From positions 53,650,451-53,714,450 of the forward strand of contig OX424556.1 in assembly GCA_949152475.1 (NCBI GenBank): a DNA stretch of 64,000 nt, read 5' to 3'. Made by a program: the position numbers and the translations under genes. The notes under the pieces were generated by a model. The model ran no database searches. It was not told the origin of the DNA and was given only the letters and a program-made list of their open reading frames with translations. The stretch comes from Terebella lapidaria. Taxonomy: Eukaryota > Annelida > Polychaeta > Terebellida > Terebellidae. Position 1 is the first letter of the stretch; each line of letters opens with the position of its first letter. Below are positions 52,447 to 62,537 of the stretch, one piece after another.

Positions 52447-53269
52447 TACTGCCCGTCAAAAGTGTGGAATCGCTTTATCATAATCATCCTTGATGAGGCA
52501 ATAGTCAGTCTACTCTGACAAATTACATACCAAAATGAACATAATTTTGTTCCCCATTTTTCTGTCATGTTTCTTGTGAATATTGCATATGTGGTTGAAG
52601 ATAATGAAATTTATTCAATGCGTGATTGAATACAAAATATGAAAAATTTTATAAAATTTAACGTTTCTGGGATGCAATGTTTTGTGGTCAATCGTCCCTC
52701 AATGTACGCAACTGGCCATAGCATTTAGTGTCGAATGATATCGTATTCCACAATACGATATCCAGAAATCGTATCGATCATGCAAGTGATGGAGTAACCT
52801 GCTACTGAATTGTTGAATTTGTTCATTGCTTCATCCTTTATGCCGTGTGCGACACATTTGTTAAATTTGGGATATTGTTCACAAACATTGCTATTTACAA
52901 ATGGGTTTTAGACTTATGATTAATTATATTTATGTATTTATCATATCCATGAGAACAACTGTTCTGGAACACAGTAATGATACCTGTAAATGATTCTGTT
53001 AATGGTGAATGTGATACAATTGATCGCAAAAAATGCACCTACCGGGTAAAAAAACGTGAAATTCCGCCATATTTCTTATCCAACCTTACATTGGATAACG
53101 TTCATTATCTCCATTCATACATGCATCATTTACACGAAACATGGTAGAAACGTGCAAAACAAATTGATGCACATGATGGTATGCTATTTGTCATAATATC
53201 ATGTAAACTGATTATTGCCTGGTCAATCATGTATATGATAAAGCGATTCCAGACTTTTGACGAGCAGTA
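52447..53269. mobile_element. Tc1/mariner-like MITE, 823 bp
   Basis: Inverted ends TACTGCCCGTCAAAAGT and TACTGCTCGTCAAAAGT continue through GGAATCGCTTTATCATA, 36 bp with two mismatches. It lies in a TATATA stretch. The uninterrupted paralog at 29500-29515 reads CATTCATATATATGGCC, consistent with a TA duplication. The interior has no open frame of note. Confidence 0.88.
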
Positions 53270-53874
53270 TATATGGCCGATAAACCTAATGGAATGTGCC
53301 TAAAAATTCTTTTGTTTAATTATCCAATTTAAGTAGCCATCGAATAATGGACTTTATATAGAATATAGGAGAGATTGTGTCATGCATGTATCTATAGAAA
53401 GGTTGCCTTAATTATTTAAAAAGTGGCCAACAAAGACACAATTACACAATTATTGATGCGAAAATAAATTATTTCGTTTGCTGTTTCTAAGCTTCCATTC
53501 TTGTTTCATATTTGGGCATAGGCATGAAAGGAGTATATATTCATGCAGTAATCAATAATGAATATATTACACTGTATTACAAATTGAATAAGATATTAGT
53601 GAACCTTTTTCCCCCAAGCAAATGATGCACGATATAATATGAAACGAAATATCCGATTATAATCAAACAAGTAGGCTATATTATCAAATGAAAACAGTTA
53701 GGACGTGTTATCATTGTTCAGCACATTCATATCGGTATCTATATCAGAAATAGCTAATCAAAATATGACTTTACCCCGTGTAGTTTACTTATTAAGTATT
53801 TCATATGAAGTGGCATGTTGACTGTGTCTTGGATTTCTCCAGTTGAGATTAGAAGGAAGTTGATTTAAAATCTT

Positions 53875-54397
53875 CCTAAAGCAAAAATGGCGTATTAAGT
53901 TATTTTTAGTGGATTTGAGGTAATCAGTTTAAAAGGTTTCTTGCCTTCCAAGTAAGAGCTCCCAAATTCAGAGACCTGTGGCATAAATTACCAAGTATTA
54001 TACCACTGTATTTCAATTACTATCAATGTTATCCTTAATCTAAAGAGAATGACTAAAATTAACTAAAATTCGCATGACTTACGCCAAAATATGCTCTCGT
54101 TGCCAACTTACTGGACAAAATCACGAGGTCCTAAAGCACAAATGGCGTAACTCAAGAGCTCAATGCAATTTTGGCGTAAGACACCACAAACACTAGAACA
54201 GTTTTAGCATAGCTCAAGATCAAAAGAGCGTAAGTCAAGCCTTGAGGTACGCCAATATGTTATAGGCTTGTAGCTGTTGTATGGTGCTGAATACAACCAG
54301 GAGTGATCTACGAGCAGGTAGTGGACATGTCAAGCATTACTTTGGTATGTCTCATTGAGTTACGCCAAAAAATGAGTTACGCCATTTTTGCTTCAGG
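53875..54397. mobile_element. Inverted-repeat element, CCTRAAGCAAAAATGGCG ends
   Basis: CCTAAAGCAAAAATGGCGTA at the left is complemented by CCTGAAGCAAAAATGGCGTA at the right. Further TACGCCA and GGCGTAA motifs recur in the interior. The D flank (30140-30260) lacks it. The target duplication is unclear. Confidence 0.7.
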
Positions 54398-55064
54398 GGG
54401 ACGATATATATAGTGCCCGATACCCAACTTTGCTGAATGTAAAATATGGATCAGACAACGGGAGAATACGATCAAGAAAATTTATTTCAATGAAAGATAT
54501 AACATATAATGAAATTCACATGGGCGACAAACCAGTGTAAACTCTTGCACTAACATGTATCTCAGTCGTGAAAATTCAGGTTGCAACCAACTACCACCAA
54601 GTACGAAACATAAACAAAGAGGCTTTGCCTTTCAGTTTCACGTAAAATTATATTTATAATCAAGCCATTTTCATTTAATACAATCGGCGGCACCGCTGGT
54701 GATTGGATTATTTTCACATTTGAATTGTACATATATATGCGTATCTATCGAGCTGTATGACAAATATATAGAAAAAAACACGAGCCAGAGCTTAATATAT
54801 TACATGTAAGGATATATAATATTGTATTAAGCCTGATAATTCCAAGCCTTCATCATTGAAACAACGAGACGAATGATACACAATATTATACAGTTTGTTC
54901 ACAGTCAAACAAATCTAATAGTTATACCATACGACAACACTTAAAATTTTTATTCTGCAAATATTCACATGTAAATCAAACACTAGCTACCATATTATAT
55001 TTTTACCTGTTTATACAATAACCATGAATGAAATATAATTATTATCTATGAGCGATAAAACGCC

Positions 55065-55195
55065 AGTCACACCAAAGCCCTCTGTACCGCTGAGCTGTGG
55101 TCGGGTTGCTTATTGCCGTGTAGGAACGGTACGGGGATATACCGATGTTGAAGATTATTTGCCGCAACTTTTACGGTTATACTATGTCAATGAAG
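55065..55195 (+). repeat. Conserved inter-gene block, copy 4
   Basis: CACACCAAAGCCCTCTGTAC, GTTGCTTATTGCCGTGTAGG and GAAGATTATTTGCCGCAAC align with the 27103 block. Confidence 0.6.
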
Positions 55196-55420
55196 GATTT
55201 TCATCAGGATCACCTTAGCTCGAGACATCACTTCGTTGGGGAGTGTTTCTAGGTGATCCTGGATGGTATGTTAATGACCCGACTCTGGAGTGACTGTAGC
55301 TTAACCCAATTTTCGTCAGAGATGCTTATATTGGCACAAAAGACATTAAAAGGGTGTGGTATAGGACGGAAAGGCTTCATTCATTGAATCTTCAGTGTGT
55401 GACTGTTTTGAATGGCAGTG

Positions 55421-56308
55421 TTACTTGGGTGCTGTTGGTTTACACGATGCGTTGGAGTTAGCGCAAAAGAAACAACGAATTTGGCGCTTACATCGATAAC
55501 ATTTTCTCACCTCCAGACCCAGATTGGGTCCCACTGAGAAACTCGGGCCAGGCAGCAGAGCCTCAGACTGTGACACTGTGGATTTCGTCTCTTTCATCCG
55601 CCGGTAGTGGTCAAGTTCAGCGTCCGCATCCCTCAACATAAGTCGCAGAACATTTATCTTTTTTATCAGGGTTTTCTTCTTTTCCAGAAGTTCATGTATT
55701 TTCTGCCTCTCTTCATGTAATTGCTGTCTCAGGTTTTGTATGCCCTCTTGGTTTTGTCTCTCGAGGTCCAGAATTCGTGTCTCCAGTTTCCCAATGTCAT
55801 CTTTGGAACTCAGTCCGACTTCGTGTTTGATCCGGTTGATTGTCTGGTTGGTGTTGCCGATCTCCTTCTCTAACTGCGCGAGTTGCTTGTCCTTCTTCTG
55901 GAGCTCGGTCCACAGGTGTTTGGCTTCAGCCCTGAATCTGACGGCTGCGTCGTCCGGCATTTCCGGATCTGCCACGGTGGTGCACTGAACGGGTGGCCTT
56001 TCTTCAAGCTCCCTAAATTTGTCCATATACTTTATAATCTGTTCGTTCTGCTTGCCCATCCATGTCAGTTGCTCTGTATTTTTTTCCAGCGAGGCCTTGA
56101 GCTTCTTTTCCAGTTCTTCAATGAGAGCAGCGTTTTTCTTGTCAGTCGCTTCCTTAGCGTTTTTCAGTGTTTCATATTTTCGTTTGAGTTCAGTAAAATC
56201 AGATTTCACCACTAAACACGGCTCCAAGTATACAGCCAAAGCATCCAGTTCATCATCTGGAACGCGCCCTCTCAGAAGACGTTTCAAATAGGAATAAACG
56301 TTTGCCAT
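55421..56308 (-). CDS. Coiled-coil protein with C-terminal zinc ribbon, copy H (subtype 1)
   Basis: An intact 295-codon frame and the best reference for the family. Residues 1-42 are the conserved head (MANVYSYLKRLL, then VPDDELDALAVYLEPCLVVK). About 42-105 is the first coil (ELEKKLKASLEKNTEQLTWM), followed by the RPPVQCTTVADPEMPDDAAV linker (105-125). About 125-235 is the second coil. The tail is CYRCKRQIRCFFC (CxxC-x5-CxxC), possibly zinc-binding. It has no signal peptide or membrane segment and no intron. The start ATG sits in ATAAAATGG with A at -3. Downstream is the family's conserved 3' segment (TTTTCGTCAGAGATGCTTAT). Function is not recognised. The 5' flank is duplicated upstream of E. 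Confidence 0.82.
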   Translation of the reverse strand: MANVYSYLKRLLRGRVPDDELDALAVYLEPCLVVKSDFTELKRKYETLKNAKEATDKKNAALIEELEKKLKASLEKNTEQLTWMGKQNEQIIKYMDKFRELEERPPVQCTTVADPEMPDDAAVRFRAEAKHLWTELQKKDKQLAQLEKEIGNTNQTINRIKHEVGLSSKDDIGKLETRILDLERQNQEGIQNLRQQLHEERQKIHELLEKKKTLIKKINVLRLMLRDADAELDHYRRMKETKSTVSQSEALLPGPSFSVGPNLGLEVRKCYRCKRQIRCFFCANSNASCKPTAPK

Positions 56309-57010
56309 TTTATATGTTGTTCGTCAATTTGCAATGCTGGTATCTCTTACTACTGGTATTTCGTTTCAATATATGCAACAAAACAGGCATATCACCTCAG
56401 ATGCGAAAACCTTTAACCTCTCTCCAAGCGTCCTCGTGTGCTCACCTTGTCCTTCAGTGTGTAAACAGTTGTTATGAGCACACTATTTCATTTTCTTTTA
56501 CGAGAGAGCTACAATCGAGTTGATATGCTGACTTCATAGTGGGTTGCTTTATGAGCCAAAGTCAATATTTGGTGACTTCTCAGAAGCATGTGTTTACTTG
56601 TATGCAACCAAACTGCTTTGGTTGATAAAGGAAATGTCGGCTATTTTCGATTGAGACTATTCAGCGTAATACTACGTAGACACACACACACGTGCGCCAT
56701 ATTGAGAGCGGCAATCGTAAATACCACTGGTATTAATTATGACCTGCCGACAGCGAATCCACTCAAATGATGCATCATTTTGTTTCGAGCAGGTATTTGT
56801 TTGTAATGAATACCTCTCTGTGGGGTATTTGTTTCTGAAAAAAACCTGAAAAACCTCCACAGTTCTGATTGAAAATTAATGGGTGAAGGAAAACACACTT
56901 GGAATTATAAATATATTTTTTGCTGTGCAAATAAATGTACCGGTATACCAATTCTTTCGCCCATAAACTTAATCGTGGAGAGCTAATTGTTGCACTTATA
57001 CAGTTAATCG
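56309..57010. repeat. 5' flank of H, duplicate of 40114-40790
   Basis: It aligns with the flank of E throughout. No gene is present. The interval 57010-57660 shows only short unremarkable frames. Confidence 0.85.
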
Positions 57011-57659
57011 ATGGCCAATTATCGAAAAAAAACCTGACAGTCACACGTACATCATTGAATATACTCGTGCACTCCCTAGGCAAAAAGACCAATAAACAAT
57101 TGTATATTTCCGAAGTAAATCGTGCACACAAAAAAACAGTATACAAACATTTGAGATGGCTGCCAAACTCAAAGTCGTGAAATCGCTCAATAAAATTGAA
57201 TTATTTTCACGATTCCACTCCAACTCGTTGTTTAACTACTACATAATACCTGGAGATGGTGTGTTGTATGAAAAGGTGCATGAGATGATATCGCATTATA
57301 TACATGGAACCAGCAAATAACAACTGCAAGTGTCCAAACTGTGTATGCCAGAACCTGGGGCCATCTTTCAAAAGTTTTTCCTGGCTCTAAATTTATTGAA
57401 GATTAAAAATGTACCAGACGGAGTAAATGAATTCATTCAGATCGACGTTACAACATAGACATACATCGTATGTGTATGTTGTTTGATCCCGTTTTATCTG
57501 CACTAGAACAGTGAGAACGTGTATGTCGCTCAGTTGTTCACGTCATTTACTGATGGTATATCCTTCAACTAAAATTTGATCCTGCTACTGTATACAAAGG
57601 TGCAGAATTATGACCTACTCTTCAAGTGTGTATTATAAATCAATTAGTACATGTACACC

Positions 57660-58870
57660 AAACATTTTTATTGTGAGACCAACAATTAAGACTGAAGTGC
57701 TGATAATTGGTTCGGAGTGGTGTCATATATCAGATACCGGTAAATCAAGTCAAAAGTGATCTTTGCTGGACGGCCAGGGGTATGCATATCGAGTCACAGA
57801 ATTAGTCATAGACTGTTCAAGGTTAGCTCAGCATCTTGAACACACGTCATTATATGCACGCTCTTTGCACACTCACTCCGATGTCCGTTCAATGATAGGT
57901 ATCTACGTATACTTATAGTAAGTCGTTCGTTTATTTGATACGAAGTGACATGTTGACTGTCTGTGTCATGGACATCTCGAGTTGAGACTGGGAGGAAATT
58001 CATTCTGTACGCTGTTTTTCCATTTTGTGACATTGTCCGATAATCCATCTGCATGATTCTAGATCTATTGGGAGGAAATTCATTCTGTATGCTGTTTTTC
58101 CATTTTGTGACATTGTCCGATAATCCATCTGCGTGATTCTAGATCTTACATAAATTACGATATATGGTGCCGTCGATACCAAATGTGCTGAATGTAAATG
58201 TGCATTAGACAATGGGATATTACGATCAAGACTATTTATTTCGATGTAAGATCATCTGCCCATCATCTGACTTAATGGATGCCTGCTATCAGTTCATTAT
58301 TGCAAATAATGACCTCCATTGAGGTTCATTTTAAAGAATTATGACCTATGTAGGACAATACAAACATCTATTGAATCCAAATACTGACATTCTAATTATA
58401 CGATCCAAACCACTTTTTTGGAATACACCGGCTGTTGTCACTGTCGGCGGTTAGATTGTTTTTGCTGACATGTGCATGGGCGTATCGATCGATATATATA
58501 TGATAAATAATATGGAAAGATACAACATTCATGGGTCAGTATAATTCATGTCTGAACATATCATATTATATTGATTTAGCTTGATAATGCCAAGCTTTCC
58601 ATATTGGGACAGAAAAGCGAATGATACACAATATTACACAATTTGTTCAAAATCAAACAAAGCTAATTATACCATACGACATGCATTTAATGTTATTGTT
58701 CTGCAAATATTTACCTTTACATCAAGCACCAGCTAGCATATTATATTTTACCTGTTTTTTACGACATCAATGACTAAAATATAATTTTTATCTATAATTT
58801 GCATATTATATTTTTACCTGTTAATACAATGTCTATGAATAAAATTTAATCATTATCTATGAAAAATAAA
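57660..58870. repeat. Array flank unit with an 80-bp tandem duplication
   Basis: GACATGTTGACTGTCTGTGT, ATGGGATATTACGATCAAGA and TTAGCTTGATAATGCCAAGC match the flanks of D and G. Within it, GGAGGAAATTCATTCTGTA...GATTCTAGATCT is present twice in direct tandem (57991-58070 and 58071-58147) with very few differences, a recent local duplication. Confidence 0.8.
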
Positions 58871-58874
58871 ACAC

Positions 58875-58970
58875 AAATCACACCAAAGCCGACTATACCA
58901 CGGAATTGTGGTCGGGTTGGTTATTAATTGCCTTGTAGGTTCCGGGAGATCCTAATGTCGAGGACCGATT
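58875..58970 (+). repeat. Conserved inter-gene block, copy 5
   Basis: CACACCAAAGCCGACTATAC and GTTCCGGGAGATCCTAATG align with the start of the 27103 block; the rest is lost. 58970-59250 shows nothing further. Confidence 0.55.
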
Positions 58971-59252
58971 ATTATTATTACCTTGTTTACAAGGTATCTC
59001 ACAACAGAAAGTTTCAATCCTTATTGAATATAGAAGAACGCGCAGGATATGATACTTGGGCGGCACAGTGTATACTCGAGCCATTCTGATGTATATGAAC
59101 GCTCACTTTTCGTTGTGTATCATACGCTGCTCCCTAATATTACTCACCCACTGAATGAATGCCATTTAATCCGACTGTAAATTTTTTAATTCTCATTGAA
59201 TATAAAAGAAAGCGCAGGATATGATACTTGGGCCCGAGTTTGTACGGCTGTG

Positions 59253-59883
59253 TTACTTGTGTGACGCTGGTTTGCGCGCTGTAGGTGGGGGAGAGGAGGG
59301 CTGGCCATCAAGTGAGGCAGCACATCGGGGACACTTTCTGTCCTCAGCATTCGGACGAGGGCCTACTGAGGATTTCTGATCAGGCCGCTGTACTTCAGAC
59401 CCGCTGGAATGTGACAACATGGTCTTCGTGTTACGGACTGCCAAACAGTGCGCATGCCCATCATTCACAAACTTCAAGTCAAATTCGAGCTTTACTTTTT
59501 CCTCTTCCAGCTCCTTTATTCTAACTTTGAGTACTTCTATTTTCTGTCTTTCTTGTTGCAATTGCTGTTTCAGGTTCTCCATTTCTTCCGGACTTTCGAG
59601 TCCCGAAATTCGTTTCTCCAGTGTCCCGATGTCATCTTCAGGAGTCAGTCCGACTTCCCGTTTCATCCGGTTGATTGCTTTTTTGGTATGGCTGAACTCT
59701 ATCTGAAAACGCGCCAGTTGTTCGTCCTTTCTCTGGAGCTCGGACCGCAGGTGTTCGGCTTGGGCTTTGAAACTGACGGCTGCGTCGTCCGCTCTTCCCG
59801 AGTCTGCTTCGGTGGTGCACTGAACGGGTGTCCGGTCCTCAAGCTCATTCACTCTGCGCATATACTTTGATATCTCCCGATTG
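59253..59883 (-). pseudogene. Coiled-coil family copy I (subtype 3), 5' part cut off by a repeat element
   Basis: From NREISKYMRRVNELEDRTPV the frame is open through linker, second coil (QLQQERQKIEVLKVRIKELE) and tail to a stop at 59253. It has one CxxC (CPRC) and the GQPSS substitution typical of subtype 3. The upstream head and first coil are missing: at 59884 the sequence changes abruptly to TGTTGAACCCACAAATGTG, the end of a repeat element. The open frame runs about 15 codons into that element (FHICGRFHICG), which is not native protein. Without a head or promoter it is probably dead. Confidence 0.82.
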
Positions 59884-60135
59884 TTGAACCCACAAATGTG
59901 AAAACGCCCACAAATGTGAAAACCCACAAATGTGAAAACAAATTTTGTAAATCACCCACAAATGTAAAAAAAATCAACCACAAATGTGAAAACGTTTTTT
60001 GTCAACTACCCACAAATGTGAAAATCTTCACCCACAAATGTGAAAAAAACTTCACCCACAAATGTGAAAAAAAAAATCAACCACAAATGTGAAAACGATT
60101 TTTGTCAATTGCCCACAAATGTGAAAATCTGACAC
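59884..60135. mobile_element. TGTTGAACC element end with CCCACAAATGTGAAAA array
   Basis: The TGTTGAACC terminus is followed by a dozen or so units of the form CCCACAAATGTGAAAA. The terminus and AAATGTGAAA core match the 47827-50255 element. The other end was not found before the window edge. Confidence 0.65.
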
Positions 60136-60204
60136 AACATTAGCTTCAACATGAGGAATGTTTTTAGGTTACCGACCTTTGTTCTGAAAACCTATTGCAC
60201 AATT

Positions 60205-61340
60205 AATACTTTCCCCTATTATCATCATTTTTCCATAAAAACCTTCATATCTCAGTAAATATTGATCGTAGAGCAAAAAGGACGTTATTTTCGGACCCGT
60301 AGGACAAATTGGCCATATACTGGTGTGGTTTAGTATAAGATTACACCTGTGATGTAAAATTACACCATACCGGAAGTAGAACTATTTTTCAAGGAAATGG
60401 GCTCAGGATGCCCAAGGATCAGTTATTAGGCCGTTTTGGTGTGTTTGAAGGACAAAAATTGATACTTTCCCCTATTATCACCCACTTTTCCATAAAAACC
60501 TTCATATCTCAGTAAAGATTGATCGTAGAGCAAAAAGGACATTATTTTCGAACCCGAAGGGCTAATTGGCAATATACTAGGTGTGGTTTGGTATCAAATT
60601 ACACCAAATCGGAAGTATAATAATTTTTCGAAGAAAAGGGCTGAGGATGCCCAAGGATCAGTTATTAGGCCGTTTTGGTGTGTTTGAAGGCCAAAAATTT
60701 ACACTTTCCCCTATTATCACCCACTTTTCCATAAAAACCTTCATATCTCACTAAAGATTGATCGTAGAGCAAAAAGGACATTATTTTCGAACCCGAAGGG
60801 CTAATTGGCAATATACTAGGTGTGGTTTGGTATCAAATTACACCTGTGGTGTCAAATTACACCAAATCGGAATTATAATTATTTTTCGAAGAAAAGGGCT
60901 GAGGATGCCCAAGGATCAGTTATTAGGCCGTTTTGGTGTGTTTGAAGGCCAAAAATTTACACTTTCCCCTATTATCACCCACTTTTCCATAAAAACCTTC
61001 TTATCTCAGTAAAGATTGATCATAGAGCAAAAACGACATTATTTTCGAACCCATAGGTCTAATTGGCAATATACTAGGTGTGGTTTGGTATGAGATTACA
61101 CCTGTGGTGTCAAATTACACCAAATCGGAAGTATAATTATTTTTCAAAGAAAAGGGCTGAGGATGCCCAAGGATCAGTTATTTAGGCCGTTTGGTGTGTT
61201 TGAAGGCCAAAAATGTACACTTTCCCCTATTATCACCCACTTTTCCATAAAAACCTTCATATCTCAGTAAAGATTGATCGTAGAGCAAAAAGGACATTAT
61301 TTTCGAACGCGAAGGGCTAATTGGCAATATACTAGGTGTG
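60205..61340. repeat. ~255-bp tandem repeat, about five units
   Basis: ACTTTCCCCTATTATCACCC, CTTCATATCTCAGTAAAG and TGATCGTAGAGCAAAAAGGA recur at intervals of about 260, 239, 259 and 255 bp. Units also contain AGGATGCCCAAGGATCAGTT and GGTGTGGTTTGGTAT. The first unit is the most divergent. The last unit ends inside GTGTGGTTTGG, where gag sequence of the second Ty3/gypsy element begins. There is no gene in the array. Confidence 0.9.
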
Positions 61341-62351
61341 GTTTGGTTCAACGGAGATAACGACGATCTGGAGGAATATCTCCTCCAGCTCTGGCGAACC
61401 GCCACCTATGAGGGATGGTCACCTGTGGGAGCAGGTCAAGTCCTTCATGGTAGCCTTGAGGGTAAGGCCCTCGGCGTGGCTTCGAGCCTCCTGGCAGGCC
61501 CAGTGTCATTCGAGCAGGTGGCAAGCCATCTCCGATTGTTGCTCAAGCCTTCCGAGGACACTCGGATGTATGAGAAGCAGTTCCGCATACGCTTCCGGCA
61601 ACCGAGTGAAACTGCCACCGAGTTTGCAGTCCAACTGCGAGTCCTCGGCCGGCAAGCTTTTCCGGACATGGATCCGGCAAAGTTTGAGCAGACACTGATT
61701 GATCAGTTTATCGAGGGACAGCCTACACACATAGCGTACGCTTTGGCTGGCCACGAGAAACGATCGATGCCAGAGGCAGTAAATGCCGCTCTTGCGATTG
61801 AGGCAGCGGTCCGCACCAGACCAATGCTTCCGGTTCAACCTGGAACCGTCCCCGCATCTGCGGCGCCAACGCCTCCGGCCATGGTGGCTGCTAATTTGGC
61901 TCCCTGGCAATATCCGGTCACCCCGGACGTTCCTAGGGAACCAGCCCTACCCTGGGCAAATGTACCGAGCCCCACTCCTGCGGCTCCGGTACAAGCAGCT
62001 CCGGCTGCTTCCTCGTATCCACCTTCGGGTGAGTATGACGAGGAGGAAAAGGAGTACGACCTCTGTGCGGCGCAAATGATCGCCTACTGCGCCGGGATCG
62101 ATGCTCCCGGACCTGCCGATTGTTGTGCGTTCAAGACCAGACCGAACGCCAACCGTCCCTGTTTCTTCTGTGGGGAACCGGGACATTTCTGGTTGCAGTG
62201 TCAGGAGTTACTGGAGCGACTGCGGGCGCGCGGATATAAGGGCAACATGCCCCAACCGCTGCACAACCGAATGCCTCCTTCCGGACCGCAGGGTGGACGT
62301 TTCAAACCCAGACCACCCAGACCACCCTTCAACCAGCGGCAGGGAAACTAG
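61338..62351 (+). pseudogene. gag: Gag portion of the second Ty3/gypsy element
   Basis: It begins in the Gag core (FNGDNDDLEEYLLQLWRTA, then GSLEGKALGVASSLL), continues through a Pro/Ala-rich linker and includes one knuckle, CFFCGEPGHFWLQC (CX2CX4HX4C). The N-terminal part of Gag is absent at the junction with the tandem repeat. The TTCGCGGAA arrays of the young element are not present. Confidence 0.85.
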
Positions 62352-62537
62352 ACTCGGACCCGGTGACGACCAACACCGCGTCCGGTTCTAGATCCGACGT
62401 GGCAACCCAGTCTGCACCATCGGTGGATGTGCAGGACGGTCCTCCTGTTGATATGACTCCCACGGGAGTAGTCCTTGAGGATCAGTCTGGCTCCTCCGCC
62501 GCTGCGGCAGACAACGAGGACTCCGTGACGAAGACCA

